A DNA stretch of 64,000 nt from Phyllobacterium brassicacearum. Lineage in GTDB: Bacteria > Pseudomonadota > Alphaproteobacteria > Rhizobiales > Rhizobiaceae. The position numbers and the translations under genes are program-made. The notes under the pieces are model-generated. The model did not search any database. It was not told where the DNA came from and was given only the letters and a program-made list of their open reading frames with translations. Location: positions 17,441 through 81,440 of the forward strand of contig NZ_PGGO01000023.1 of NCBI RefSeq assembly GCF_003010955.1, written 5' to 3'. This document shows, piece by piece, positions 1 to 10,049 of this stretch. Position 1 is the stretch's first letter. Each line of letters opens with the position of its first letter.

Positions 1-484
1 CTTGATCGGAACCGTGGGCGTCAGCGACCTGGTGATTGTCGACTCCGCCGATGCTGTACTGGTTGCCCACAAGGACCAGGCGCAGAATGTGAAACAGCTG
101 TTCGCACAGTTGAAAGACAGCGGGCACGAAGCGCATAGCCTGCATCGGACAGTACATCGTCCCTGGGGTACCTATACGACGCTGGAAGAGGGCGAGCGAT
201 TCAAGATCAAGCGCATCGAGGTGAAGCCCGGCGCGAGCCTGAGCCTGCAGATGCACCACCACCGCTCGGAGCATTGGGTTGTCGTTAGCGGGACGGCGAA
301 AGTGATCAATGGCGAGCAGGAACTCATCCTTTCCACGAATGAATCGACTTACATCCCCTGTGGGCATAAACATCGCCTTGAAAACCCCGGAATCATGCGC
401 CTTGTGATGATTGAAGTGCAGAGCGGGGATTATCTCGGCGAGGATGATATCGTCCGGTTTGAAGATGTTTATGGACGGACGTAA
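1..484 (+). CDS. manC: Mannose-1-phosphate guanylyltransferase / mannose-6-phosphate isomerase, C-terminal part
   Basis: The gene enters from the left edge, so only its last 160 residues are seen. They cover the end of the nucleotidyltransferase domain (DLVIVDSADAVLVAHK) and the complete type II mannose-6-phosphate isomerase cupin domain, with the RPWGTY entry and the metal-binding MHHHRSEHW and CGHKHR segments. The family makes mannose-1-phosphate and GDP-mannose in the cytosol. GDP-mannose is the substrate of the Gmd encoded 85 bases downstream, so this gene feeds the GDP-D-rhamnose branch of O-polysaccharide synthesis. The TTG at position 2 is an internal codon, not the start. Confidence 0.93.
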   Translation, partial: LIGTVGVSDLVIVDSADAVLVAHKDQAQNVKQLFAQLKDSGHEAHSLHRTVHRPWGTYTTLEEGERFKIKRIEVKPGASLSLQMHHHRSEHWVVVSGTAKVINGEQELILSTNESTYIPCGHKHRLENPGIMRLVMIEVQSGDYLGEDDIVRFEDVYGRT

Positions 485-545
485 AATTTCGCTATGAGGT
501 GAATGTAATAATTGGTATCGCGAACAACAAAGTTCGCAGATGTAG

Positions 546-1544
<999 letters not shown>

Positions 1545-1583
1545 GCTTGCGTTCGAGAGAAGTGCGCAACAAGGTGGCTTTTC

Positions 1584-2543
1584 ATGGCGATTGAACATCG
1601 CGTTCTCATAACCGGTGGCAATGGGTTTGTCGGCTCCTGGCTCCAGCGCGAATTGGAGGCGCGTCGACAGAACCAGTCCATACTGGTCCTTCCAGTTGGG
1701 CACGGCTTGCTCTCCGGTAGAAATGTCGACGTGACAGATAATGAACAAGTTCTCCAACTTGTTCATGACTTCCGGCCAACATCTGTCGTGCATCTGGCTG
1801 CAGTTGCTGCGGCAACGGATGCAAGCAGGGCACCGCGCCGCGCTTGGGACATCAATTTCACCGGCACAATGAATTTGGCTTATGCGACGATGGAAGCAGC
1901 TCCAGACGCGCGCTTTATCTTTGTCAGCAGTTCCGAGGTGTATGGCGCCTCCTTCATTGACTCTGGGGGCGTGCCACTCACCGAGGACGCAGCACTCAAG
2001 CCGATGAATGTTTACGGTGCGACAAAGGCGGCGGCCGATATTCTTGTTGGGGAGCTTGCTTATGAGGGTTTGAATGCTATTCGTTTTCGGCCCTTCAATC
2101 ACACTGGTCCGGGCCAGACGGATGCTTACGTCGTTGCAGCTTTTGCCAAGCAACTGGTGGAGATTTCGGCCGGCTTGAAGCCGCCTGTAATGCACGTTGG
2201 CAACCTGCTTGCCTACCGGGATTTTCTGGATGTCCGCGATGTGGTTCGCGCTTACGCGGATGCAGCTCTCGCAGAAAATCCGGAAGCCTATGGCAAGGCA
2301 TTTAACCTCGCGTCAGGTAAGCCACGCCAGATTCAGTCTATCCTTGACACTTTGATCCGGCTGTCGGGTTTGAAGATTGAAGTTCACGTCGACCCCCAGC
2401 GTTTGCGCAGCAGTGAAGTAGCAAGCGCATCTGGCGATGCTGGCGCGGTACAAAGTGTGCTGGATTGGCAGCCAAATATTGATTTCGAAGAGACCTTAGC
2501 TGACGTATTTGATGATTGGAAAGCGCGTATGCCTGCTCCATGA
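1584..2543 (+). CDS. rmd: NAD(P)-dependent epimerase/dehydratase, probable GDP-4-keto-6-deoxy-D-mannose reductase (Rmd-like)
   Basis: A 319-residue extended SDR with the glycine motif TGGNGFVGSWL at residues 10-20, a catalytic Ser segment (FVSSSEVYG) and the Tyr/Lys pair in VYGATKAAAD. RFRPFNHTGPGQ is typical of Rmd and GDP-fucose-synthase relatives. Its place directly after gmd, with no fcl-type epimerase-reductase and no perosamine transaminase nearby, favours reduction to GDP-D-rhamnose. AAGGTGG 9 bases before the ATG is the ribosome site. Specificity is inferred from context; a reductase for another GDP-deoxyhexose remains possible. Confidence 0.8.
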   Translation: MAIEHRVLITGGNGFVGSWLQRELEARRQNQSILVLPVGHGLLSGRNVDVTDNEQVLQLVHDFRPTSVVHLAAVAAATDASRAPRRAWDINFTGTMNLAYATMEAAPDARFIFVSSSEVYGASFIDSGGVPLTEDAALKPMNVYGATKAAADILVGELAYEGLNAIRFRPFNHTGPGQTDAYVVAAFAKQLVEISAGLKPPVMHVGNLLAYRDFLDVRDVVRAYADAALAENPEAYGKAFNLASGKPRQIQSILDTLIRLSGLKIEVHVDPQRLRSSEVASASGDAGAVQSVLDWQPNIDFEETLADVFDDWKARMPAP

Positions 2544-2603
2544 CCATGTTACCCTTTCCACGCTCGGCAGCGGCCAAATTTTACGCCCTTGGAGATAACC
2601 TGC

Positions 2604-3008
2604 ATGCTGCGTAGTGTATGGCACTATGGACAATCTATTTTGGCTTCAGTTCTCGGGGAATTGCGCGGGCGATTTCCTCGATCTCGGCTTGGCGCTTTCT
2701 GGTTGATCTTACACCCGCGCGCGCAGGCACACTTTGTAAAAGAGCACTTGAACAACGGCGCGCGCTTATTTCTTGAGCATGCACTTCTTTACGTCAAGCG
2801 CAGGCCACGCCTGAAGGCATATCTGTTCCAACTGCTGCAAATGCTTCCGTCAATTCGCAGGAAGGCATTTTTGTTTGCGGAGAATCGCAAGTATTCATCG
2901 TCAAAATGTTCTCCATCGCTACCGGAAATTTTCACGATTCCGGACCCAGAGCTTGTATCCATCTGGCTCAACGTTTCGTCCAAATATACGATACGAAGGC
3001 GCCAATAG
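2604..3008 (+). pseudogene. Scar ORF: Wzm-like N-terminus joined to the tail of another O-antigen protein
   Basis: A 134-residue ORF starting at ATG 2604 with GGAG at 2591-2594 and ending directly against the next gene (TAG then ATG). Residues about 8-30, with ELRGRFPRSRLGAFWLILHP, match the start of ABC-2 polysaccharide export permeases (Wzm), where a string of membrane helices should follow. Instead the rest is basic and soluble (KRRPRLKAYLFQLLQMLPSI), resembling the linker and tail found at the ends of many O-antigen methyltransferases and glycosyltransferases. I see no transmembrane helix after residue 30. The simplest reading is an in-frame deletion that removed most of wzm, wzt and the start of a third gene. 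Both family matches are from memory. It may still be translated. Confidence 0.6.
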
Positions 3009-5891
3009 ATGCGGATTTGGATTGACGGGCAGTGCCTGCAAACGCCCAGCAGAACGCGCGGGATTGGGCGTTACGTCACGAACTTCATCCGAAGTTTGGC
3101 TCAATTTCCGAATGCCGAGTTGACTATCTCCTTCAACGCCGAAATGCCGTATCAAGCAATCTCCGCACGCAGCGTCGTCGAGAAATGGATAGACCCTCGT
3201 AATATTCATATATGGAGTGGTGTAGCGAAGGGTGGGGAGGTACCGTTCGGGTATACGGATCAGCGTAAACTGAGTGAATTGGCAATATCTTGGCATGTCG
3301 AAAGTCTACAACCAGATGTTGCGTTAAGCGCCAGTCCCTTCGAAGGGACATGGAACTGTGCAGTGCCGTTACTACCTAACACCCTATTCAGCCGCCCAAT
3401 CGTATCGATATTCTACGATGCTATTCCCCATCATTTTCCAGATCGATATCTGAATTCAAAGGATGAGTTGCGAGCCTACAATAGGAGGTTTTCAGCATAC
3501 AATCGTTTTACCCACAATCTTTGTATTTCAGAGTTCTCCTGCAACGACGCAAAGAGGTTGTTTCCGAATGTCCCGGCGACAAATATCTCCACAGGCGTTG
3601 ACCCTGATCTTCTCAATCATCTGCTTGGCACAGCCAACGAGAAGCAGTTCTCACGGTTTGATCCTTTTGTTCTGTATGTTGGCGCTCTGGATTGGCGCAA
3701 GAACGTTCCCCTTGTCATCGACGCATTTGCATTGCTGCCAGATAAGATCCAATCCCAGACAAAGTTCGTTATGGTCGGCGAGCAACCATCTGAGCTGTTG
3801 GGTCCGCTGGTCGAACAGTGGAAGGCCAATGCTTTGCCTGATGGCAATCTGGTTGCGCTTGAGCACGTCGATGACTCAAAACTCTTCGAGTTGTACAGAG
3901 CAGCGCGCGTCTTGGTTCAGCCATCGCTTATGGAAGGATTTGGGTTGACCGCCGTCGAGGCGATGCTGACAGGTACCCCCGTCTTGGGCTCGCGCGGAAG
4001 TGCACTTTCCGAAGTCATCGGTGATGACGATTACCAGTTTGACCCATCCAATGCTCATGACCTTGCGAATAAGATTGAACGTTTCCTTACCGACGAACCA
4101 TCCGCACAACGTGCGTCTCGACAAAACCTGGTTCGCGCAAAGGAATTTTCTTGGGAACGAACGGCCGGTCGAGCTTTGGATACACTGCTGAAAATTGATG
4201 TCAACCCGGTGCCTCTGAGCCAAGACCTTCAGTCCAGCCGCGATATGTATGGCGAAGCGGCTTCCAAATTTGCTCTGGAGCCAATCGAAATAGCGAAAGC
4301 GTTTGCGAACTCTGAAGTCAGGAAATTCACCGAGGAGCGTCTCTTTATCGACGCTTCCTCGACACTTCTTCACGACCATGCAACCGGCATTCAACGTGTC
4401 GTCAAGGAAATTTGTTCGTCGCTCAGCAATCGGCCAAATGAGATCGGCGACAGGAATTTCATTATGTTCAGCGATAGCAAGATGACATGGCAGCAAGCCC
4501 AATCGAGCGAAATTACAAAAAAGATCTCAAAGCGAGACGCTTTAGGATCATCTAATATTTACTTCAGGCCTTCGGATCATGTTTTGATGCTCGACAGTTC
4601 TTGGGATCTGCATGAAACGCACCTTGCGAGCCTAATCTCCTTACGTTTGTTGGGCTGTGACGTTGCGACCTGTCTCTACGACACCATCCCCCTGAAACAC
4701 CCTGCGATGTGTGACAAGAACATGCCGCCGGTATTCACCGAATGGCTAAAATCGGCTCTTCTTTGGTCAACGGGCTTCGTCTGCATTTCACGAGCAGTTG
4801 CCGATGAGCTGTTTGGCATCCTCGAAGCCATTGAATTTCCGCGCCGCATGAAGGTTGGGTATTGGCACCTTGGCGCCAACTTTTCCAATGGCGTGAAGAT
4901 TTCGGCCTCTGCTCGCCGGCCCGCACAGAACCGTTCTTATTTGATGGTTGGCACGATGGAACCACGCAAGGGGCACACGGTGGCAATCGACGCCTTTGAA
5001 AAGCTATGGCGGGACGGGGGTGATGAAGAACTTGTTATCGTGGGCAAACCGGGCTGGAATACAAAAGAGCTTTCGAACCGCATCACCAACCATGCTGAGT
5101 ATGGACGTCGCCTGCACTGGCACCGAAATGTCAATGACGAGAAATTGGCCGAACTTTACAGCAATGCGGATGCGCTGCTTGCGACTTCCTTTGCTGAAGG
5201 ATTCGGGCTGCCGATCGTTGAAGCCCGCCATTTCGGCAAGCCGATTGTCACCAGCGATATCCCGGTCTTTCGCGAAGTGACAGAGGGCGCCGCGTGCCGT
5301 TTTTTTGAAGTTGGCTCTGCCGACGCCCTAGCCAATGTGCTTGTTGAAATCAGACAGGGATTTGGCGGAAACGGGCACTCATCGCCGTCAGATTGGATCA
5401 ATTGGGATCAAAGCGCCGCGCAATTGCGCAATGTCGTTATGGGAGACAATTGGTACAAAATCTACGAACCAAGAAACTCCAACCCTTTCGTTGCACTCAA
5501 TGACTTGGGACACATATCCATGTCGAAGCCAGTCAGTATTGACGAGCGCGAGTATCAAATGGAGTTTGTCAGCGGCCCAACACTTGATGAAGTCCGTGGC
5601 CAATTGCTCTTAACGGTGAAGGTGGAGAATCAATCGCAGGTTGTTTGGTCGAGCCGCGGACCAATGGCGCTATACGTCGGTTGTCGCTTGCTGAATGAGC
5701 AGGGTGTAAATTTGCAGAAAGATAACTCGCTTGCGCGCATTCCTTTTGTGCATATCCCGGGCGATAAACTGTACATTGCGGTCGAAGTGCCGACGGAGTG
5801 GCGCGAGCGCGGCGCCACGCACGTCGAGGTTGGAATTGTGCAAGAAAGCGTTGGCTGGTGGGACAATACGCTGCATATTCCGTTAACGTGA
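3009..5891 (+). CDS. Large double-domain GT4 glycosyltransferase with C-terminal beta-sandwich domain (WbdA-like)
   Basis: A 960-residue protein with two GT-B family 4 domains in tandem. Domain 1 (about 1-390) begins IDGQCLQTPSRTRGIGRY and has YVGALDWRKN and the E-x7-E motif in MEGFGLTAVEA. Domain 2 (about 430-830) repeats the layout with GIQRVVKEI, VGTMEPRKGH and AEGFGLPIVEA. The last 100 residues (VENQSQVVWSSRGP to VQESVGWWD) look like the small Ig-like domain found at the ends of many O-antigen enzymes. Tandem GT4 enzymes such as E. coli O9a WbdA polymerise homopolymers from GDP-mannose. Here GDP-D-rhamnose from the preceding genes is the likely donor. Linkages cannot be told from sequence. 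Confidence 0.88.
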   Translation: MRIWIDGQCLQTPSRTRGIGRYVTNFIRSLAQFPNAELTISFNAEMPYQAISARSVVEKWIDPRNIHIWSGVAKGGEVPFGYTDQRKLSELAISWHVESLQPDVALSASPFEGTWNCAVPLLPNTLFSRPIVSIFYDAIPHHFPDRYLNSKDELRAYNRRFSAYNRFTHNLCISEFSCNDAKRLFPNVPATNISTGVDPDLLNHLLGTANEKQFSRFDPFVLYVGALDWRKNVPLVIDAFALLPDKIQSQTKFVMVGEQPSELLGPLVEQWKANALPDGNLVALEHVDDSKLFELYRAARVLVQPSLMEGFGLTAVEAMLTGTPVLGSRGSALSEVIGDDDYQFDPSNAHDLANKIERFLTDEPSAQRASRQNLVRAKEFSWERTAGRALDTLLKIDVNPVPLSQDLQSSRDMYGEAASKFALEPIEIAKAFANSEVRKFTEERLFIDASSTLLHDHATGIQRVVKEICSSLSNRPNEIGDRNFIMFSDSKMTWQQAQSSEITKKISKRDALGSSNIYFRPSDHVLMLDSSWDLHETHLASLISLRLLGCDVATCLYDTIPLKHPAMCDKNMPPVFTEWLKSALLWSTGFVCISRAVADELFGILEAIEFPRRMKVGYWHLGANFSNGVKISASARRPAQNRSYLMVGTMEPRKGHTVAIDAFEKLWRDGGDEELVIVGKPGWNTKELSNRITNHAEYGRRLHWHRNVNDEKLAELYSNADALLATSFAEGFGLPIVEARHFGKPIVTSDIPVFREVTEGAACRFFEVGSADALANVLVEIRQGFGGNGHSSPSDWINWDQSAAQLRNVVMGDNWYKIYEPRNSNPFVALNDLGHISMSKPVSIDEREYQMEFVSGPTLDEVRGQLLLTVKVENQSQVVWSSRGPMALYVGCRLLNEQGVNLQKDNSLARIPFVHIPGDKLYIAVEVPTEWRERGATHVEVGIVQESVGWWDNTLHIPLT

Positions 5892-5932
5892 ATGCTCATG
5901 GCAAACGATTGGCTCGGCGCTAGTGATCCCAA

Positions 5933-7048
5933 ATGAAAATCGGCATTGATGCTCGCAACCTCGTTCCGAATCTTACCGGGATCGGGCGTTATCTATTGGA
6001 AATGTGCCGCCATCTGGCGCTACAGGGAACTGAACTGATTCTCTATTTGCCAGAGGAACCGCATTCTCCTATTCCACCTTTGGCCGGAGCGACCATCAGG
6101 ATTGCAAATCAGCGCGGTGCGATACGGCGCATGATCTGGGCGCAAACTGAATTGCCGCGCCTGGCCGCACGTGATCAGATCGACGTTTTTTGGGGGCCCG
6201 CGCATCGTTTGCCCTTTACGCTTGATCGGCGAATACCGCGCGTGGTGACGATACACGACCTTGTCTGGCTTCATGCCGGATCGACCATGCGGCGGCAGAG
6301 CTGGCTCGCTGACCGCTATCTGATGAAGCCAGCTATCGAAGGAGCAGACAGGATAGTTACAGTGTCTGAGGCGACTCGGAAGGCACTGCAAACTTTGGTG
6401 CCCAGTGCTACCGAAAAAGCACGGGTGGTTTATTCAGGCCTGACAAAGATTGGTCATGCAGCAGCCAATGACACGCTGCGAGACCATCGTATCGATCACC
6501 CGTACGCGCTTTTTGTCGGAACGCTAGAACCGCGCAAGAATTTGCTCAACTTGCTGGAAGCATATTCCCTGCTCGCCGATGAGATTAGGGCGGGATTGAT
6601 ACTTGTCATCGCTGGCGGTCAAGGTTGGCACCTAGGAGAACTTGGCCAACACATCAAGCGGCTGAACATCGAAGCCTCTATTCGTTTGACGGGATATGTG
6701 ACGGATGACGACCTGGCGGCTCTTTATAGCCATGCCAGACTACTCGCAATGCCCTCATTATACGAAGGCTTTGGTTTCCCGATCATCGAAGCCAATGCCA
6801 TGGGCGTACCAGTGCTGACATCGAATTCCTCATCAATGCCGGAGGTGGCTGGTGACGCGGCCCTGCTGGTCGATCCGACAGACATTCGGTCAATATCTGA
6901 TGGGCTGCGTCGCCTGGCCACGGACGACGCGCTGCACCAACAGCTGGCCAACAACGCCCGTGCAAACGCGGCTCGGTTCGATTGGGAGAAAAGTGCTCGC
7001 GAGCTGCTATCCGTCTTTGAGGAAGCCATCGCAGTGAGGAAGCACTGA
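5933..7048 (+). CDS. GT4 glycosyltransferase (WbdB/WbpY-like)
   Basis: A 371-residue single-domain GT-B enzyme of family 4. The acceptor-side loop TGIGRYLLEM is at residues 15-24, GTLEPRKNL near 200 starts the donor domain, and the E-x7-E signature is in YEGFGFPIIEANAMG. Length and sequence type match the mannosyl/rhamnosyl transferases that act early in D-rhamnan or mannan O-chains. It begins 41 bases after the large transferase and ends one base before the next ATG, so the three transferases are one transcription unit. Donor is inferred to be GDP-D-rhamnose or GDP-mannose. Confidence 0.88.
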   Translation: MKIGIDARNLVPNLTGIGRYLLEMCRHLALQGTELILYLPEEPHSPIPPLAGATIRIANQRGAIRRMIWAQTELPRLAARDQIDVFWGPAHRLPFTLDRRIPRVVTIHDLVWLHAGSTMRRQSWLADRYLMKPAIEGADRIVTVSEATRKALQTLVPSATEKARVVYSGLTKIGHAAANDTLRDHRIDHPYALFVGTLEPRKNLLNLLEAYSLLADEIRAGLILVIAGGQGWHLGELGQHIKRLNIEASIRLTGYVTDDDLAALYSHARLLAMPSLYEGFGFPIIEANAMGVPVLTSNSSSMPEVAGDAALLVDPTDIRSISDGLRRLATDDALHQQLANNARANAARFDWEKSARELLSVFEEAIAVRKH

Positions 7049-7049
7049 C

Positions 7050-8174
7050 ATGCGTGTGCTTCACTTCTTCAAGACATATTGGCCCGATACGTTTGGCGGT
7101 GTGGAACGCACGATCCATTCAATTGCAAAGGGCACATCGGCCTATGGAGTCGAAACACAAGTGCTTTCGCTCAGCAGGGAGCCGAAAAAGAACTCCCTAT
7201 TCTTTGACGGACATTGGGCACATAAGGCCAAACTCGACTTTGAATTGGCGTCCACGGGATTTTCTTTAAGTGCATTTCATCGCTTCAGCGAGTTGGCCAA
7301 TGAGGCGGATGTTATCCATTACCATTTTCCGTGGCCCTTTATGGATATTGTCCATTTTGCCACTCGACTGAACAAACCAACTGTCGTGACCTATCATTCA
7401 GACATCGTCAAACAGCAGACCCTGCTGCGCCTCTATCGGCCGTTGATGCGACGTTTCTTAAAGAGCGTAGACCAGATTGTGGTCACGTCGCCGAACTACC
7501 TGGACTCGAGCGAGCAACTGAGCGAATTCAAGTCCAAATCCGTTGTAGTTCCCATTGGGCTGGACCGAGACGCTTATCCGCCGCTTGACGAGGCGCGTAG
7601 GGCCGCTTGGCGTGCGAAGCTACCGGAACGCTTCTTTCTTTTCGTAGGAGTACTCCGCTATTACAAGGGCCTGCATATCCTTCTCGAAGCCGCCCGTCAA
7701 ACAGGCCATCCAATTGTGATTGTGGGCACGGGTCCAGTTGAAGGCGATCTCAAACTCCAGGCAGTAAATTTAAACTTGCGAGATGTATTTTTCCTCGGAT
7801 CACTCCCAGACGACGATAAGGTTGCCCTGCTAGATCTTTGTTATGCCGCGATTTTTCCATCCCACCTGCGATCCGAAGCTTTTGGCCTCTCTCTCGTCGA
7901 AGCTGCGATGTTCGGTAAAGCGATGATTACGTGCGAAATTGGCACCGGGACTAGTTACGTCAATCTGCACAACCAAACTGGTCTGGTTGTGAGCCCCAAT
8001 AATCCGGTGGAACTTGCCAATGCAATGACAACGCTTTGGGAGGAGCCAGACCTGAATAAACAACTCGGAGCTGCTGCGCTTTGGCGCTACGAGAATAATT
8101 TCAAGATGGCGAAGATGTCTGAATCATATGCCGATATCTATGAAGCAGTAGCATCGAAAAATCGGCCCACTTAG
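7050..8174 (+). CDS. GT4 glycosyltransferase (WbdC/WbpZ-like)
   Basis: A 374-residue GT-B enzyme. The N-terminus MRVLHFFKTYWPDTFGGVER is the typical opening of WbdC/WbpZ-type transferases that add the first mannose or D-rhamnose to the lipid-linked primer. PIGLDRDAYPP is at the interdomain hinge, VGVLRYYKGLHILLEA opens the donor half, and the E-x7-E motif is in SEAFGLSLVEAAMFG. With the two preceding GT4 genes it gives a primer-adaptor-polymerase set like WbdC, WbdB and WbdA. The parallel is from family knowledge. Confidence 0.88.
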   Translation: MRVLHFFKTYWPDTFGGVERTIHSIAKGTSAYGVETQVLSLSREPKKNSLFFDGHWAHKAKLDFELASTGFSLSAFHRFSELANEADVIHYHFPWPFMDIVHFATRLNKPTVVTYHSDIVKQQTLLRLYRPLMRRFLKSVDQIVVTSPNYLDSSEQLSEFKSKSVVVPIGLDRDAYPPLDEARRAAWRAKLPERFFLFVGVLRYYKGLHILLEAARQTGHPIVIVGTGPVEGDLKLQAVNLNLRDVFFLGSLPDDDKVALLDLCYAAIFPSHLRSEAFGLSLVEAAMFGKAMITCEIGTGTSYVNLHNQTGLVVSPNNPVELANAMTTLWEEPDLNKQLGAAALWRYENNFKMAKMSESYADIYEAVASKNRPT

Positions 8175-8230
8175 CCTTTTCCGCCCATTAGAGACGATCT
8201 ACCGCCAGGCGAGAAATTCCTGCCCAGCGG

Positions 8231-8267
8231 GTCGGAATCCTGCGTCCGACTTCTGACACGGGGTGTC
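8231..8267. repeat. Paired small palindromes between convergent genes
   Basis: Two short inverted repeats lie between the end of the last glycosyltransferase and the convergent acyltransferase: GTCGGA/TCCGAC at 8231-8250 and GACAC/GTGTC at 8255-8267. Neither is followed by a T run, so they are not convincing intrinsic terminators. They could be part of a dispersed intergenic repeat. Confidence 0.35.
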
Positions 8268-8371
8268 TGACGAGATTTCGATATGGATAGGCTTTACAGC
8301 GCGGATGGCGAGGCGGCGGCAAGGAGATCGCTGACCACTGCGATGCCGTCTGTCATGGGGCGTCCGTCCAT

Positions 8372-9619
8372 TCAGTCAACCCTCACGGCCCCGTTTGTGC
8401 TTGTTGCAGTAACGGGGCGAACGTCCTCGATGTGCCGTTTGAAATGATCTCGATCTGCGATTCGAAGTTTAGCAGCCACAGCCTTCGCGTAACGCATCCG
8501 TATTCCGTTCTTCGCCCATGTCTCAAAATAGTGGTGGCATAATAGGGATGCAGCCACCAGAACCGAGAAGAACAGGAGAAAAATTGCGCGGCTTTGGAAT
8601 ATCTCACGCGTGTAGCCTAGACCGTCGGCGATCATGGCTAGTGTGATCTGAAACGGGACATGCAACAAATAGATCGCATAGCTGCTATCGCCAAGCCATT
8701 TTAGGGATCGAAATCGATCGGGCCAGACCGCGTTGAGTGCGGCAAGAGCCATTACGGTGAGGGGGAATGTGATGCAGGTAACAAATAGTACCCCAGCACC
8801 ATATATGATAATCCAGCTCCATGCGCCGAGACATAATCCGCACAATAGCCCAGCAGTGCGATGTGCAGACATAAGCCGCAGTAGAGCGGACAGGGCCAGA
8901 TATGCAAATCCACCCACGAAGAAAAGCTTCAGGCCCTTGGCGACTTTGTGCCATTCACCCGGCAACAGAAACCCGACGATAATGAAGCCAGCGAAAATGA
9001 CGTATTTCAGCCGGCCGGTCAGACACGCTGCCGCAAACAAAGCATACATTAAAACTTCGATAGATACTGACCAGATAGGGCCGTTGAACGACCAACCTGG
9101 TTCTGGAAACCATGCGGGCATTAAAAGCAAATTGAGCACAGCATGATAGACGTCGTTGGCCTGATATACGAAGAGCACGCGGTGGTTGCTGATATAGAAA
9201 TATTGCAGGCCGGCAACCATCAAAAAAGTAACAAAATGAAGCGGATACAGCCTGCTAAACCGATCAACGGCAAATTGTGAAAGGTTGATGGCTCGTTTGG
9301 TTATCTTGGTCGAGAATAGCCAAAAGAAAACGAATCCCGATAAGCAAAAAAACATTTCCACGCCGTAGTAACCGAAATGATAGAACGCAAATAAGATTGG
9401 ATAGAACGGTTGGTTCGTCATCGGTACGGCCGAAGGAACGCCACCCACAAAGAAGAAGTGTTGCCAATGCCAGATTAAAACGGAAAGGGCGGCAAATCCA
9501 CGCAATGCATCCAAACCGTATATTCTCTCACTCAAATGCAAAGGTAGTCCTCGGTACGTTATGGATCGGGGGCCACCAATAACCATGTGCTTGTTGGATG
9601 TCGAGGGGAGCCAGCACAT
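8372..9619 (-). CDS. Acyltransferase family 3 membrane protein (probable O-antigen/sugar O-acetylase)
   Basis: Up to 415 residues with about ten hydrophobic segments. The family-3 N-terminal signature GLDALRGFAALSVLIWHW contains the conserved histidine. These inner-membrane proteins transfer acetyl groups to exported sugars such as O-antigen residues. It converges on the glycosyltransferase operon, so it is transcribed separately, but its position suggests modification of the same polymer. The start is uncertain: ATG 9619 and ATG 9586 have no good Shine-Dalgarno, and the conserved region only begins about residue 30. Confidence 0.85.
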   Translation of the reverse strand: MCWLPSTSNKHMVIGGPRSITYRGLPLHLSERIYGLDALRGFAALSVLIWHWQHFFFVGGVPSAVPMTNQPFYPILFAFYHFGYYGVEMFFCLSGFVFFWLFSTKITKRAINLSQFAVDRFSRLYPLHFVTFLMVAGLQYFYISNHRVLFVYQANDVYHAVLNLLLMPAWFPEPGWSFNGPIWSVSIEVLMYALFAAACLTGRLKYVIFAGFIIVGFLLPGEWHKVAKGLKLFFVGGFAYLALSALLRLMSAHRTAGLLCGLCLGAWSWIIIYGAGVLFVTCITFPLTVMALAALNAVWPDRFRSLKWLGDSSYAIYLLHVPFQITLAMIADGLGYTREIFQSRAIFLLFFSVLVAASLLCHHYFETWAKNGIRMRYAKAVAAKLRIADRDHFKRHIEDVRPVTATSTNGAVRVD

Positions 9620-10049
9620 CTAATTGCGTACCGCGGTCAACAATTCTGGCTCAGTCTTCAGTCGAGGTCACAGCTCTGGCTAACTTAGATTGGATCATTG
9701 CGCTTTGGCAGCGCATGGAGCGGTTGAAGTCCGTGGAATTGCGCTGCCCTCTCCTGGTCAGATGCCTGTTTTCGTAGATTTCGTGTCGCGTGTAGTGATG
9801 CTACTAGCCAATTATCTGCATCCTCAACCCACGTTTGCCATTCGGAGTTCGAATGCACGCGCCAAACGATTGTGATTCCTCGAAATCGCGAAGGCAAAGT
9901 AGCTTGTTCATGAAAGATCCAGACCCCGCCGGTAGCTGGCGCATAAACTATTTTAAACAGAGGCAGAAGTCGTTGCGGACAATGTTGTTTCGATGTTTGG
10001 GTTACAAGTCCAACATGATCTGCGCCTTTCGTTCTGCGCCACCCATTCT
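9620..10049. other. Gene-free stretch downstream of the integrase
   Basis: This lies between the acyltransferase start and the integrase stop. I see no convincing gene, tRNA or terminator. It should contain one end of the integrated element, but I could not find a matching direct repeat by eye. Confidence 0.4.
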
